Shown here one piece after another: positions 1 through 11,240 of a DNA stretch of 64,000 bases. Within the stretch, counting starts at the first letter, position 1. The number at the start of each line of letters is the position of its first letter. Source of the stretch: Oceanicaulis sp052055585 (GTDB lineage Bacteria > Pseudomonadota > Alphaproteobacteria > Caulobacterales > Maricaulaceae); assembly GCF_052055585.1 (NCBI RefSeq), contig NZ_CP170485.1, positions 868,001 through 932,000 on the forward strand. Direction: 5' to 3'. The translations under genes were made by a program, and so were the position numbers. The notes beneath the pieces are model-generated. The model did no database searches. It saw nothing but the letters and a program-made list of their open reading frames with translations, and was not told the origin of the DNA.

Positions 1-872
1 CAAGAACCGCTGGCGGCCATGGCGATGCTGGTGACCAGCGTGCGCCCGACCCGGTCCGCCAGCCAACCCGCTGCCAGGGATCCCGCAGCGCCAATGGCGA
101 CAATGGCGAAGGTGAGCCCGGACGTGGAGAAAGACGGGGAGAGCGCGCGATCTTGCGCCCAGACCGTGACGAAAACGCCCACCCAGGCCCAGAAAGCGTA
201 AAGCTCCCACATATGCCCCAGATAGCCCAGATTGACCCGGGCGAGTGCGGGATCGGTGAAGGTCAGCTTTACCGCGCGTGGATCAAATCCCGGCGCGCGG
301 CGGAATGCGGGGCCTGCCCTGACGCACAGGATCAGTCCGGCGCTGGCCAGCGCGGCGATGCCTGAGAGCAGGAAAGGTGCGCGCCAGTCGAGATTTTCTG
401 TCAGCAAGGGGGCCAGATGCGGACTGGCCGAGCCCAGGGTCAGTGCGCCAACCAGAAGTCCGATCAGAAGGCCCGTATCCCCGCGCGCCCAGCTGGCGGC
501 GAGTTTCATGCCCACGGGATAGACGAAGGCGAGGGCCGCGCCCGCGATCAGCCGGCTCAGCGGCATCAGCATCCCGCCGGGTGGCAGGATGAGAGCGGTC
601 AGGCTCATCAAGCCGGCGATCACGGCCCCGCAGGCGAAAACGCGTCGGGCGTCGTACCGGTCAGCAAGGCCGAGGCTTGCGCTGGTGAGCGCCCCGATGA
701 CAAAGCCCAGCTGCACGGCGCTGGAGAGCGCTGCGCCGTCAAAGGTGGTCAGGGCGCCTGTGGCCTGAAGTCCGGGAAGTGCGGCGGCGCCGGCGAACCA
801 GACGGATAATGCAAGGACCTGCGCCAGCGCGATCAGCGCCAGATGGCGCGGCTTGCCGACCAGGTCAGTCAT
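1..872 (-). CDS. MFS transporter, 3' part outside window
   Basis: The reverse-strand frame opens at an ATG (870-872) and stays open to the window edge, giving about 290 residues without a stop. The product is hydrophobic and reads as a run of membrane helices separated by short charged loops. One loop after the second helix reads ADRYDARR, typical of the MFS loop 2-3 signature, and a later loop reads WLADRVGR, the matching motif of the second half. This marks a major facilitator family inner-membrane carrier. The substrate cannot be told. Its start overlaps the stop of the thioesterase gene upstream, so it is the last visible gene of an sspB-thioesterase-transporter operon. The C-terminus lies beyond base 1. 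Confidence 0.8.
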   Translation of the reverse strand, partial: MTDLVGKPRHLALIALAQVLALSVWFAGAAALPGLQATGALTTFDGAALSSAVQLGFVIGALTSASLGLADRYDARRVFACGAVIAGLMSLTALILPPGGMLMPLSRLIAGAALAFVYPVGMKLAASWARGDTGLLIGLLVGALTLGSASPHLAPLLTENLDWRAPFLLSGIAALASAGLILCVRAGPAFRRAPGFDPRAVKLTFTDPALARVNLGYLGHMWELYAFWAWVGVFVTVWAQDRALSPSFSTSGLTFAIVAIGAAGSLAAGWLADRVGRTLVTSIAMAASGS

Positions 873-1308
873 TCTCGTAGGGGCGAAGGGCGGCGGTTGC
901 GCTTGCGGTGGCGCACAGCACGCCGTCCGCGTTCCACAACCAGCCTTCGGTGAAGGCCACGCTGGAGCCCAGGCGAACGACCTGACCGCGGGCGCGAGCC
1001 CTGTCCGTCATCAGCGGGCGCAGAAAGCTGGTCTTCATTTCAAGCGTGGGCACGGCGAATTTCAGATCGCCAGCGATAAGGGTGGACAGGCTCATCGCTT
1101 CATCCAGAAACCCGGTCACGATCCCGCCCTGGGTCGAGCCATTGGGATTGAGAAATTCGGGACGAGCCTCGAACCAGGCTTCGACCCATCGCTCTTCGGG
1201 GTGAAGGTCGATCAGCGAGAAGCCGAAATGACGTGTCGCCGCCGGCATCCGGGTCTGGTCGGAAAACAGCGCCAGGAGGTCATCCCGGCGGCTGGGCGTG
1301 CCGCTCAC
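865..1308 (-). CDS. PaaI-like hotdog thioesterase
   Basis: A 147-residue protein of the usual size for single hotdog-fold thioesterases of the PaaI/YbgC group, which hydrolyse acyl-CoA. The helix motif GGIVTGFLDEAMSL (about residues 61-74) carries the conserved GG and the catalytic acidic residue of this family, and a typical RPEFLNPNGS stretch precedes it. The start is a GTG (1306-1308) that overlaps the TGA of sspB as GTGA, which implies translational coupling. The 3' end overlaps the start of the MFS gene. The acyl substrate is not predictable from sequence. Confidence 0.8.
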   Translation of the reverse strand: MSGTPSRRDDLLALFSDQTRMPAATRHFGFSLIDLHPEERWVEAWFEARPEFLNPNGSTQGGIVTGFLDEAMSLSTLIAGDLKFAVPTLEMKTSFLRPLMTDRARARGQVVRLGSSVAFTEGWLWNADGVLCATASATAALRPYEND

Positions 1309-1763
1309 TCTTTATTCCGGAACGCTTCAAGGCTGACGACCGTGCCTTCATTGACCTGGTCTGAGCCATCGCTGTTTTTGGGCGTGTCGTCAGGCGAAGG
1401 CGCCGCGTAGTCAAAATGCAGGCGGAAGCCGACGCTGGGATCGTGGAACCGGGTGACCGCGCGCCACGGAACCTTGAGGTATTTGGGTACGCCGCCAAAT
1501 TTCAGCGTCACTTCAAAGCCGGCGTCATCCACTTCGAGGTCCCAGAACTGGTGCTCAAGGACGATCGTCATTTCTTCGGGATAGGCGCTGGCTAGGGATT
1601 CATCGATGTCGCAGCCCGGATCTGACGTACGAAAAGTGATGTAGAAATGGTGCGCGCCCGGCAGACCATCGCCTGCCGCTCGTTCCAGAGACTTGCGAAC
1701 AACCTCACGCAGGGCTTCCTGTGCGAGCTGTTCATATTGCATCAGGTCTTTAGCCACCTGCAT
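1305..1763 (-). CDS. sspB: SspB-type ClpXP adaptor
   Basis: The 152-residue product begins MQVAKDLMQYEQLAQEAL and contains HHFYITFRT, YPEEMTIVLEHQFWDL and VPWRAVTRFHDPS, the hallmark blocks of alphaproteobacterial SspB (DUF2155-independent ClpX adaptor family). SspB binds ssrA-tagged proteins and hands them to ClpXP. The C-terminal acidic linker ends in VVSLEAFRNKE, matching the short ClpX-docking tail seen in the family. The ATG at 1761-1763 was chosen because family members start just before the DLM motif. A longer in-frame start at 2036 would add an unrelated low-quality extension. The tmRNA gene that makes its substrate tag lies about 3.6 kb away. Confidence 0.92.
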   Translation of the reverse strand: MQVAKDLMQYEQLAQEALREVVRKSLERAAGDGLPGAHHFYITFRTSDPGCDIDESLASAYPEEMTIVLEHQFWDLEVDDAGFEVTLKFGGVPKYLKVPWRAVTRFHDPSVGFRLHFDYAAPSPDDTPKNSDGSDQVNEGTVVSLEAFRNKE

Positions 1764-2019
1764 CGCCCTTTCCCAGCCACGGCAATCTGAGGGGAAGCGT
1801 ACCGGTTCCCTGCGATGCGTCAATCGGTCGTCACCGCTGAGCGCACCTGATGGAACATCGCCGCGAGGCAAAGGGCGCATGGTTGTTTTCGTATAAGATG
1901 ACTTTGAGGCATTTGTGTAGGAGTCTGGCAACGAAACTCTAAGGTCTGTGATGTAAGAGGATGCAAAGGGTCGGGGCCGCCTGAAGTGATGAGGGCGCAA
2001 GGCTCTGGGGAGACAGACG

Positions 2020-3782
<1,763 letters not shown>

Positions 3783-3786
<4 letters not shown>

Positions 3787-5213
3787 TCGACGCTTTTCGT
3801 GCGATAGGCCAGCCGTAGCCCGCCCCAGTGCCGTCCTTGAATATGGATGGGCGCGCTCAGATCCTTCATCATTGCAAACCGGCCCGCGCCCATGTCCCGG
3901 CGATAGGTTTGAAGAAGAACCGGCTTGGTGTTCTGTCCGGCGCGCAAGCCAACCCGGTCATCGAATATCCGACGGTTGCGGCAGTTGGCGGCGTTCCAGT
4001 CCGGATCCGTTCCCTGGGGCTTTGAGAATTTCAGATTGTGGGTCGGCAGATAGCCGTTCCGGTCTACCGCCGCGCAGAAGACGATGTCGGGATGGCTGTC
4101 AGCGGCGGCTTCCTGAATGGGCGGCAGCAGCGCATCTGTCAGTGCGGTGAAGCGGGTCATGAACTGCTGCGGGTTGGAGCCCTGGATTGGCGCATACTCG
4201 GCGTCAAAGAAGTCTTCGAGCATGATCTCTCCGCGCTCCAGCGCCTGAGTGAAGGCGGCTTCGATCTTTGATTTTGCATCCTGCAGCGTGGCGATGAAGG
4301 CGCTGTCGCGGGTCCGGGCGCCCTCGAGAGCATTGCGAACGATCATCGCGTCCGCTTCATCCACGGTCTGGCTGATCTGGTTCGCGGAGGTATCCAGCGC
4401 CTCGCTTGACTGACTGACGACGCCGCTCAGGTCCTGAACCCGGTGCGACAGGTTCTGCGTGCGATCATGAATGGCGCGCGCATCGCGCGCCGCCGCCGCG
4501 CTGGAGCTGGACATGCCGGTAACAGCGTCAGACATGCCGGTGACCAGCCGGCTCAACTGATCGGTGGACTGGCTCACCTGCTCGCTGGCGCCAGCGGCAG
4601 TCTGTCCAAGCCCGACGAGCGTATCGCTTTCCCCACGGATTTCCTTGAGCAGCTCCTGAATGCTCAGGGTTGCGGTCGCAGTTTCGCTGGCCAGCGCCTT
4701 GACCTCGCCAGCCACTACGGCGAAGCCGCGACCGGCTTCACCGGCGCGCGCGGCTTCGATCGTCGCGTTCAGGGCCAGGAGATTGGTCTGGCTGGCGATG
4801 CGCTCGATGGCGCTGGACATGTCCCCGATGCGATTGAGTGCGTTGAGCAGGACACTGACCTGGTCCTGCATGGCGCCGACGGTGGAAACGAGCGTGGCGA
4901 TATCCTCGCCCGTACGTCCCAACGCCGTGTCCGCTTCCGCCATGGCGGAAGAGGCGCTGCGGGCATGGGTTTCGGTTTCTTCAGCGACAGACAGGATGGA
5001 TCGGCTCTGCCCCAGAGTTTCCTCGGCATCCAGGCCAAGCTCTGAGAACGCCTGCTTGAGACCCAGAATAGCCCTGGAGGTTTCGTCGATCAGACCCGAC
5101 ACATCGGCCATGGAGACGCCGAATGTGGAGAGCGCATCCGAACGGGAATCCGCATTCAGATCAGGTGCGTCAGGATGTGGAAAGGCGGCTGCGGGGTCAG
5201 GTCGTGACGACAT
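3783..5213 (-). CDS. Cytoplasmic methyl-accepting chemotaxis protein
   Basis: The product of about 476 residues has the chemoreceptor hairpin tip IERIASQTNLLALNATIEA followed by ARAGEAGRGFAVVAGEVK, where CheA and CheW bind. I see no membrane helix or signal peptide, so it is a soluble receptor. The coiled signalling region occupies roughly residues 35-300. The C-terminal 170 residues (ending in YRRDMGAGRFAMMKDLSAPI and HWGGLRLAYR) form a sensor-like domain found at the C-terminus of a group of alphaproteobacterial receptors. The ATG at 5213 has a GGGGA box seven bases upstream, so it was preferred over a TTG at 5225. Confidence 0.9.
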
Positions 5214-5344
5214 GCCGGTCCCCAAACGAGTACGAATCTGTGAAGCGCAAGCTTCGCCGCCGAGCGATTAAGAAAACCTTCCACATGCCCGTGGACCGGA
5301 TGAGACAAAGGTCTCAGCGCTGTCGGCAAAGCTCTGTCATGGGG

Positions 5345-5680
5345 AGGGAAGTGGGGGCTTCTGTTGCCAGGCGCCCCCGAGCCCCGCCTGACCTTGCTAG
5401 AGGTCAGGACTTAAGTGCGAGATACCCGCGCTGCTATGCAGCGAGAGCGACCTCTTCAGCATAGTTGTCGTTGGCAACTACTAAATATGGGCTGGTAACG
5501 AAGCCCATTCGGGCGAAAGCCACGTCTTTAGCCATCTGTCGATCCTATTCGGCCCCATGCTCGCCGCCCAACGTGCGGAGGAGAATTGGTGGAGCCGCCG
5601 GGATTCGCACCCGGGTCCAGTCTGGTTATTACACGCGCGTTTATCGCCATAGTCCGCCGAAGCGAACGCTATGAATATAG
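5345..5680 (-). ncRNA. ssrA: Circularly permuted two-piece tmRNA
   Basis: On the minus strand a T-arm and acceptor end ending in GGCTCCACCA (3' A at 5587) come first. A spacer of about 30 bases follows, then GGGGCCGAATAGGATCGAC starting at 5556, which matches the 5' end of tmRNA and pairs with the acceptor strand (GGGGCCG with CGGCTCC). The tag reading frame follows at 5475-5434. Acceptor piece before coding piece is the permuted order known from alphaproteobacteria, where processing yields two RNAs. Downstream hairpins at about 5346-5411 fit the pseudoknot region. The outer ends are estimates. The molecule rescues stalled ribosomes. Confidence 0.93.
5434..5475 (-). other. tmRNA proteolysis tag reading frame
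   Basis: Reading GCC at 5475 onward gives the codons for ANDNYAEEVALAA and a TAG stop at 5436-5434. With the charged alanine the tag is AANDNYAEEVALAA, close to the Caulobacter tag (AANDNFAEEFAVAA). The terminal LAA is the ClpX recognition signal, and the AANDN part is where SspB binds in relatives. The upstream TTTAGTAGTT matches the resume-codon context of other tmRNAs. Confidence 0.93.
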
Positions 5681-5731
5681 GCGATGCGCCCGGAGGGTTA
5701 AAGAGGGCGGGCGCATCGCCACTGGGCTGGA

Positions 5732-6109
5732 TCAGCCCATTTTCATGATGAAGGCGTTGAGTTTATTGCCGTCCAGATCGCGGAAATAGGCGGCGTAGAA
5801 GCTGTCGCCACGCCAGCCCGGCTCGCCTTCGCAGGTTCCGCCCAGCTCCAGCGCGGTCTTGTAGATTTCATCCACATGCGCTTCGTCACGCGCCGCCAGG
5901 GCCACCATGACGCCATTGCCAACCGTGGCCGGTTCGCCATTGAAGGGCTTGGTGAGGCCAATGCCTGCACCGCCATCGGGCTTGCCCCAGGCGATGAAAT
6001 TGCCCGGATCCTCCATCATGCGCGGCGTGTCGAGCAGCGCCGCAATGCGGTCATAGAAGGCCGCTCCCTTTTCAAGATCATTCGTACCGACAGTGACATA
6101 ACCAATCAT
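5732..6109 (-). CDS. VOC family (glyoxalase-like) protein
   Basis: The 125-residue product is a single VOC module: MIGYVTVGTNDLEKGAAFYD at the start, a central GNGVMVALAA strand and YFRDLDGNKLNAF at the end. This is the pattern of the glyoxalase, bleomycin-resistance and dioxygenase superfamily, which binds a metal with His/Glu residues. The position usually occupied by the first metal His (after Y-V-T-V) is taken by a Gly/Thr here, so catalytic metal binding is uncertain. The ATG at 6109 begins the conserved first strand. It sits alone between ssrA and copA on the same strand. The substrate is unknown. Confidence 0.8.
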   Translation of the reverse strand: MIGYVTVGTNDLEKGAAFYDRIAALLDTPRMMEDPGNFIAWGKPDGGAGIGLTKPFNGEPATVGNGVMVALAARDEAHVDEIYKTALELGGTCEGEPGWRGDSFYAAYFRDLDGNKLNAFIMKMG

Positions 6110-6202
6110 GGCGTGTTCCCCATTTGTTCAATAAGCAAACAGAACCATGAAGCCCGGCATGCGGCAAGTTAAATCGCTCGCGTATCAGTGGAAAACTGAG
6201 CC

Positions 6203-8458
6203 CTAAGCCTTAAAGGCGCGCAGCCTCAAGGCGTTGGTCAGAACACATACGCTGGAGGCGGCCATGGCGGCGGCTGCGAAAATGGGCGACAGCGACCAGC
6301 CGAAAACCGGAGTGAACACACCCGCAGCCAGCGGGATCAGCAAGGCGTTGTAGCCGAACGCCCAAATGAGGTTCTGGCGGATATTGTTCAGCGTTGCGCG
6401 GCTGAGGCCCAGAGCCGTCGCCACGGCGGCCGGATCATCACGCATCAGGACGACATCGGCGCTTTCCAGCGCAATGTCAGAGCCCGAGCCCATTGCGATC
6501 CCGACATCGGCCTCGGCGAGGGCGGCGGCGTCATTGATGCCATCCCCGATAAAGGCGACCGGGCCATAGGCTTTGCGCAGCGACGCAACAGCCTGGTATT
6601 TCTCGTCCGGCGGCGTTTCAGAGCGAACATCCTCAACACCCAGGGCCTGACCGACGGCTCGCGCCGAGGCTTCGGCGTCACCTGTGATCATGGCGAGGGT
6701 CAGGCCGTGTTCGCGCAGCGCGTTGAGGGCATCGAACGCGCCCTTGCGGATCGGGTCGGAGACGCCGAAGGCGGCGCGAAGGCTCTGACCGCGCGCCAGG
6801 AAGATTACCGTCACGCCGCGCTCATCGAGCTCCCCGATGGCATCCGCAAGCGGATCCAGCTCAACGCCAAGACGGCGCATGAAGCGTTTGGAACCCAGAT
6901 AGACAGGCTCGCCTTCACATTCGGCTTTGACGCCGTAACCGGATTCCGCCGTCCAGTTCTCCAGCGTGGGCAGGGTCAGTGATTGCTCTTCCGACGCGTT
7001 GAGAATGGCACGCGCAATCGGGTGCTCGCTGGTGCGTTCCAGCGCGGCGGCGAGGGCAAGGGCGTCCTGCTCGCTCACGCCCTTCACCGTATGAAGCGCG
7101 GTGAGGGCGGGTTTGCCCTCGGTCAGGGTGCCGGTCTTGTCAAAGGCGGCGACGCGCACATTGGACAGACCCTGCAGCGCCTCGCCCTGACGGAACAGAA
7201 CGCCGAGCTCCGCGCCCCGGCCTGCGCCCACCATGATGGAGGTTGGGGTGGCGAGCCCCATGGCGCAGGGGCAGGCGATGATCAGCACGGCGACCGCCTT
7301 CACCAGCGCTTCGCTGAGCCCCGCCTCAGGCGCCAGCGTCAGCCAGGCGAGGAAGGTGACAAGCGCGATGGCGATGACGGCGGGCACGAAATAGCCCGTG
7401 ACCCGGTCGACCAGCGACTGGATGGGCAGTTTTGCGCCCTGGGCCTGTTCGACCATGGCGATGATCTGGCTGAGCATGGTGTCCGCACCGGTCCGTTCGG
7501 TGCGGATGACCAGCGCGCCCTCGGCGTTCATCGAGCCGCCAACAACCTCATCGCCCTGGCACTTGTGTACGGGTACGGGTTCACCAGTCAGCATGGATTC
7601 GTCCACATAGGACTGGCCACTCTCCACGACGCCATCCACCGGCAGGCGTTCACCGGGACGCACATGCACGAGATCGCCGGGCATGACCGCGTCGAGCGCC
7701 AGCTCCACAACCTCGCCCTCGCGCTCAATGCGGGCGGTTTGCGGGCGCAGACCGATCAGCTTGCGGATCGCGGCGCTGGTGCGGCCCTTGGCGCGCGCTT
7801 CCATATACCGGCCTGCCAGGATCAGCGTGGTGATCATCGCGGCGGCTTCGAAATAGACATGGCGCGCATCGGCAGGGAACAGTTCAGGCGCCAGCAGGAC
7901 AAGCGTGGAATAGGCCCAGGCCGCGCCGGCGCCGAGCGCGACCAGCGCATTCATTTCGGGCGCCAGACGAAGCAGCGCCTTGCCGCCCAGCGTGAAGAAA
8001 CGCCGACCGGGGAAAGCGAGCACCAGGCTCGTCAGCACAAACTGGATCGACCAGCTCAGTGTCTGGCCCAGGGTGTTCATGACGAAATGATGGAAGCCGG
8101 GGATCATGTGCCCGCCCATCTCCAGCACGAAGACCGGCAGGGTCAGCACGGCGGCGAGGATCAGCTGGCGTTTGAGATCGGCTTGCGCGGCGGCCTTTTC
8201 AGCCTCATCTCGGGCGGCGCGATCGGGGGCCGGATCATAGCGCTCGGCCTTGAAGCCCACGCTTTCCACAGCCGCAATCAGCTCGGCCTCATCCAGATCC
8301 TTCCCCGTCACCTGAGCGCGGGAGGTGGCGAAGTTGACATTCGCCCGCTCAACGCCCTCGGCCTTGGACAGCGCGGTCTCCACCTTTCGCACACAGCCAG
8401 CGCAGCTGAGGCCGGACAGAGAGAGGGTGAGGGCGGTCGGGGCGGAGTTCTGGGTCAT
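6203..8458 (-). CDS. copA: Copper-exporting P1B-type ATPase
   Basis: The 751-residue protein has one N-terminal heavy-metal-associated domain with Cys19-Ala-Gly-Cys22, eight membrane helices, the TGEP motif (291-294), the CPC metal site (396-398), the phosphorylation motif DKTGT with Asp440, the SEHP motif near 478-480 and GDGIND (638-643). The sixth-helix CPC with later NALLIPLA and MAASS helices indicates monovalent copper export from the cytoplasm. Length is typical for CopA with a single metal-binding domain. No obvious copper chaperone or MerR-type regulator adjoins it. The promoter should lie in the 162-base gap shared with thyA. Confidence 0.94.
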   Translation of the reverse strand: MTQNSAPTALTLSLSGLSCAGCVRKVETALSKAEGVERANVNFATSRAQVTGKDLDEAELIAAVESVGFKAERYDPAPDRAARDEAEKAAAQADLKRQLILAAVLTLPVFVLEMGGHMIPGFHHFVMNTLGQTLSWSIQFVLTSLVLAFPGRRFFTLGGKALLRLAPEMNALVALGAGAAWAYSTLVLLAPELFPADARHVYFEAAAMITTLILAGRYMEARAKGRTSAAIRKLIGLRPQTARIEREGEVVELALDAVMPGDLVHVRPGERLPVDGVVESGQSYVDESMLTGEPVPVHKCQGDEVVGGSMNAEGALVIRTERTGADTMLSQIIAMVEQAQGAKLPIQSLVDRVTGYFVPAVIAIALVTFLAWLTLAPEAGLSEALVKAVAVLIIACPCAMGLATPTSIMVGAGRGAELGVLFRQGEALQGLSNVRVAAFDKTGTLTEGKPALTALHTVKGVSEQDALALAAALERTSEHPIARAILNASEEQSLTLPTLENWTAESGYGVKAECEGEPVYLGSKRFMRRLGVELDPLADAIGELDERGVTVIFLARGQSLRAAFGVSDPIRKGAFDALNALREHGLTLAMITGDAEASARAVGQALGVEDVRSETPPDEKYQAVASLRKAYGPVAFIGDGINDAAALAEADVGIAMGSGSDIALESADVVLMRDDPAAVATALGLSRATLNNIRQNLIWAFGYNALLIPLAAGVFTPVFGWSLSPIFAAAAMAASSVCVLTNALRLRAFKA

Positions 8459-8620
8459 GGCGATGAGATCGGACCTTCCTGCTTCACATGCAAGTGTCTG
8501 GATATGCGGCGCGGCTGCGGTTTATCCGCGCAACAGGCTTGCAGCGCCTGTCAGCGCGACCTTTATCGAATCAATAGCCGGGTTAGACTTCGCCCTGACC
8601 CCGGACCCAAGGAGACCGCC

Positions 8621-9460
8621 ATGGTGCTCGCAGACACGCCCAAGCCCTATGTCGGCTCCCCCATCGAGCGCGCCTATCTCGATCTCCTGCACGAGATCAT
8701 GGAGACGGGCGAGGACCAGACCGACCGCACGGGCACTGGCACACGCGGTGTCTTTGGTCGCCAGATCCGCTGCGATCTCAAGGACGGCTTTCCGCTTCTG
8801 ACCACCAAGAAGGTCCATTTCAAATCCATCGCGGTGGAATTGCTGTGGTTCATCAAGGGCATCACCAACGTCAAATGGCTGCAGGAGCGCGGCGTCAGCA
8901 TCTGGGATGAATGGGCGGACGAAAACGGCGAGCTGGGTCCGGTCTACGGCAAGCAATGGCGCCGCTGGGAAGGTCCCAATGGCGAGGAGATCGACCAGCT
9001 CGCGGGCCTGATCGAGCAGATCAAACAGAGCCCGGATAGCCGCCGCCATATCATCAGCGCCTGGAACCCGGCTGACGTGCCCTCCATGGCGCTGCCGCCC
9101 TGCCATACGCTGTTCCAGTTCAAGGTTCTGGGCGGACGCCTGCACCTGCAGCTCTATCAGCGCAGCGCGGACATGTTCCTGGGCGTGCCGTTCAATATCG
9201 CGAGCTACGCCCTGCTGCTCGCCATGGTCGCGCAGGCGACGGGCTATGAGCCGGGCGAGTATGTGCACACCTTTGGTGACGCCCATATCTACTCAAACCA
9301 TTTCGATCAGGTGCGCGAACAGCTCTCGCGTGACCCCCGCGCCCTGCCGACGCTGAAACTCAACCCGGATGTGACCGACCTCTTCGCCTTTGAGTACGAG
9401 GATATCACGCTCGAAGGCTACGACCCCCATGCGCGCATCTCCGCGCCGGTGGCGGTGTAG
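8621..9460 (+). CDS. thyA: Thymidylate synthase
   Basis: The 279-residue product matches ThyA over its whole length, with the active-site loop ALPPCHTLFQF (Cys161), the folate and dUMP contacts QLYQRSADMFLGVPFNIAS and the C-terminal RISAPVAV. It methylates dUMP to dTMP using methylene-tetrahydrofolate. The ATG at 8621 follows a good AAGGAGA box. The same frame stays open far upstream, antisense to copA, but that part has no recognisable protein. folA follows after one base, the classic pairing because ThyA produces the dihydrofolate that FolA reduces. Confidence 0.97.
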   Translation: MVLADTPKPYVGSPIERAYLDLLHEIMETGEDQTDRTGTGTRGVFGRQIRCDLKDGFPLLTTKKVHFKSIAVELLWFIKGITNVKWLQERGVSIWDEWADENGELGPVYGKQWRRWEGPNGEEIDQLAGLIEQIKQSPDSRRHIISAWNPADVPSMALPPCHTLFQFKVLGGRLHLQLYQRSADMFLGVPFNIASYALLLAMVAQATGYEPGEYVHTFGDAHIYSNHFDQVREQLSRDPRALPTLKLNPDVTDLFAFEYEDITLEGYDPHARISAPVAV

Positions 9461-9461
9461 G

Positions 9462-9983
9462 ATGGGTCACATCAAGCTCGCCATTGTGGTCGCTGTTGCA
9501 AAGAACGGCGTTATTGGCCGGGACGGCGATCTGCCCTGGCGAATCCCGTCTGATCTCAAGCGGTTCAAGCAGGTCACGCTGGGCAAGCCTGTCGTTATGG
9601 GACGCAAGACCTGGGACAGCCTGCCGCGCAAGCCGCTGCCGGGGCGGGCGAATTTCGTCATCAGCCGGTCTGTGACCGCCGCCGCGGGCGCTTATGTCTT
9701 TGCTGATGTGGACGCCTGTCTGGAAGAGGCGCGCGGCGCCGCCATCGAAGCGGGCGTGGATGAAGTCTGCCTGATCGGCGGGGCGCAGCTTTACGCCGAC
9801 CTCCTGCCCAAAGTGGACCGGATATATCTGACTGAAGTCGATCTTGAACCCGAGGGCGATGCGGGCTTCCCCGAGCTCTCGGATGACGACTGGCGCGAAG
9901 TGAGCGCTGAGACGGTCGAAGCGGCCGAGGGCGATGATGCGGGCTTTTCGCTGCGGGTTCTGGATCGCGTCCGGGCGTCATAG
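9462..9983 (+). CDS. folA: Dihydrofolate reductase
   Basis: The 173-residue enzyme reduces dihydrofolate to tetrahydrofolate with NADPH. It shows the family order: IVVAVAKNGVIG, GDLPWRIPSDLKRFK with the catalytic acid at Asp31, the NADPH site VVMGRKTWDSLP and the GGAQLYADLL strand. The ATG at 9462 starts the first strand with a two-residue lead. An upstream in-frame start at 9390 lies inside thyA and adds no homologous sequence. It is presumably co-transcribed with thyA and perhaps hflKC. Confidence 0.96.
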   Translation: MGHIKLAIVVAVAKNGVIGRDGDLPWRIPSDLKRFKQVTLGKPVVMGRKTWDSLPRKPLPGRANFVISRSVTAAAGAYVFADVDACLEEARGAAIEAGVDEVCLIGGAQLYADLLPKVDRIYLTEVDLEPEGDAGFPELSDDDWREVSAETVEAAEGDDAGFSLRVLDRVRAS

Positions 9984-10085
9984 CGCAGCATCCCGATACC
10001 GGTTTTACTTGAACCGGAGGCGCGGACCCGCCAAATACTCGTATACCGAATAAAACACGAAACCTTATAACCAGCGGGGAGATTC

Positions 10086-11237
10086 ATGCCCTGGAACGAC
10101 AATGCAGGCGGCGGCGGCCCTTGGGGCTCCGGCGGCGGCGGTCAGAATAACAACAACCCCTGGGGGCGTGGCCCCAACGGTCCGGGCCGCGGCCCGTCCG
10201 GTGGGGGTCAGGAACCTGATCTTGAGGAACTGGTGCGCCGGTTCCAGCAATGGCTGGGCGGCAAAGGTCCGCGCGGCGGCGGACGTAATGGTTCCGGCAA
10301 AGGCGGTTCCGGCGGCGGCATCGTCGGTGTGGTCGCTGTGCTGATTGGCCTGGGCGTGATCACCGCAGCCTCTGTCTATCAGGTCGGCCCCGGTGAAGCG
10401 GGCGTCGTGCAGCGTTTTGGCGAATACGTGCGTACCACGGGCGCAGGCCTTCGCATGAAGCTGCCTTACCCGATCGAGACGGTTGAGACGGTGAATGTCA
10501 CCGAAATCCGCTCGATCACGATCGGCACCACGCCGCAGGAAGCGCTGATGGTCACCCGCGACGAGAACATCGTGGACCTGTCCTTCACGGTTCAGTGGCA
10601 GGTCGATCCGACCCGCGTGCGCGATTACGTCTTCAATGTGCGAGACCAGCGCGCCATGGTTCAGGCCGTCTCTGAGAGCGCCATGCGTGAAGTCGTCGGT
10701 ACGTCCGATCTTCAGCCGATCATCGGCAGTGGCCGGGGTGAAGTCGCCCAACGGGCCGAGGAGATCATTCAGGATACGCTGAACCTTTATGAGGCGGGCA
10801 TTCAGATCGTGGGTCTGCAGCTGCAGGAATCCGCTCCGCCTGAAGGCGTTATCGCGGCCTTCCAGGACGTGATCAGCGCCGAACAGGACGCTGAGGCCAA
10901 CGCGCTGCAAGCCACTGCCTACGCCAACCGTGTGGTTCCTGAAACGCGTGGTGAAGCTGTGCGTCTTCTGGAAGAAGCGCGGGGTTATCGCGACCAGGTG
11001 GTTGCCGAAGCGCAAGGTCAGGCTGATCGCTTCAACGCCATCTACAACGAGTACGCCCAGGCGCCGGATGTCACCCGCGAACGGATGTATCTGGAAACCA
11101 TGGAACGGGTTCTGGGACGCTCTGATCTTCTGATCCTGGATCAGAATGGCGGGGCCGTTCCCTATCTTCCGCTCGACCAGCTGGGTCGGAACCGGGGCGA
11201 AGCCAACCGCGCCGCAGGCTCGGGTCAGGGAGGCTAG
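10086..11237 (+). CDS. hflK: FtsH modulator HflK
   Basis: The 383-residue protein has a Gly/Asn-rich cytoplasmic N-terminus (residues 1-75), one membrane helix (about 79-100) and an SPFH/prohibitin domain beginning YQVGPGEAGVVQRFGEY, followed by a long coiled region. HflK forms a periplasm-facing cage with HflC around the FtsH protease in the inner membrane. A GGGGAG box precedes the ATG. hflC starts three bases after its stop. Gene order hflK-hflC-Do protease is common in alphaproteobacteria. Confidence 0.95.
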   Translation: MPWNDNAGGGGPWGSGGGGQNNNNPWGRGPNGPGRGPSGGGQEPDLEELVRRFQQWLGGKGPRGGGRNGSGKGGSGGGIVGVVAVLIGLGVITAASVYQVGPGEAGVVQRFGEYVRTTGAGLRMKLPYPIETVETVNVTEIRSITIGTTPQEALMVTRDENIVDLSFTVQWQVDPTRVRDYVFNVRDQRAMVQAVSESAMREVVGTSDLQPIIGSGRGEVAQRAEEIIQDTLNLYEAGIQIVGLQLQESAPPEGVIAAFQDVISAEQDAEANALQATAYANRVVPETRGEAVRLLEEARGYRDQVVAEAQGQADRFNAIYNEYAQAPDVTRERMYLETMERVLGRSDLLILDQNGGAVPYLPLDQLGRNRGEANRAAGSGQGG

Positions 11238-11240
11238 ATC

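Noticed and set aside
5594..5616. An ordinary tRNA gene at the CCA end
   Set aside because: Only the T-arm and acceptor 3' strand are present, and the matching 5' strand lies downstream with the tag frame, which defines a permuted tmRNA.
5465..5789. Short plus-strand frames over the tmRNA
   Set aside because: They are translations of the antisense of ssrA, including the T-arm and CCA end; no protein evidence.
6983..8620. Long plus-strand frame antisense to copA, continuous with thyA
   Set aside because: The part before 8621 has no recognisable protein features, while copA on the other strand has all motifs. Open antisense frames are common in GC-rich coding DNA. thyA has its own good ribosome site.
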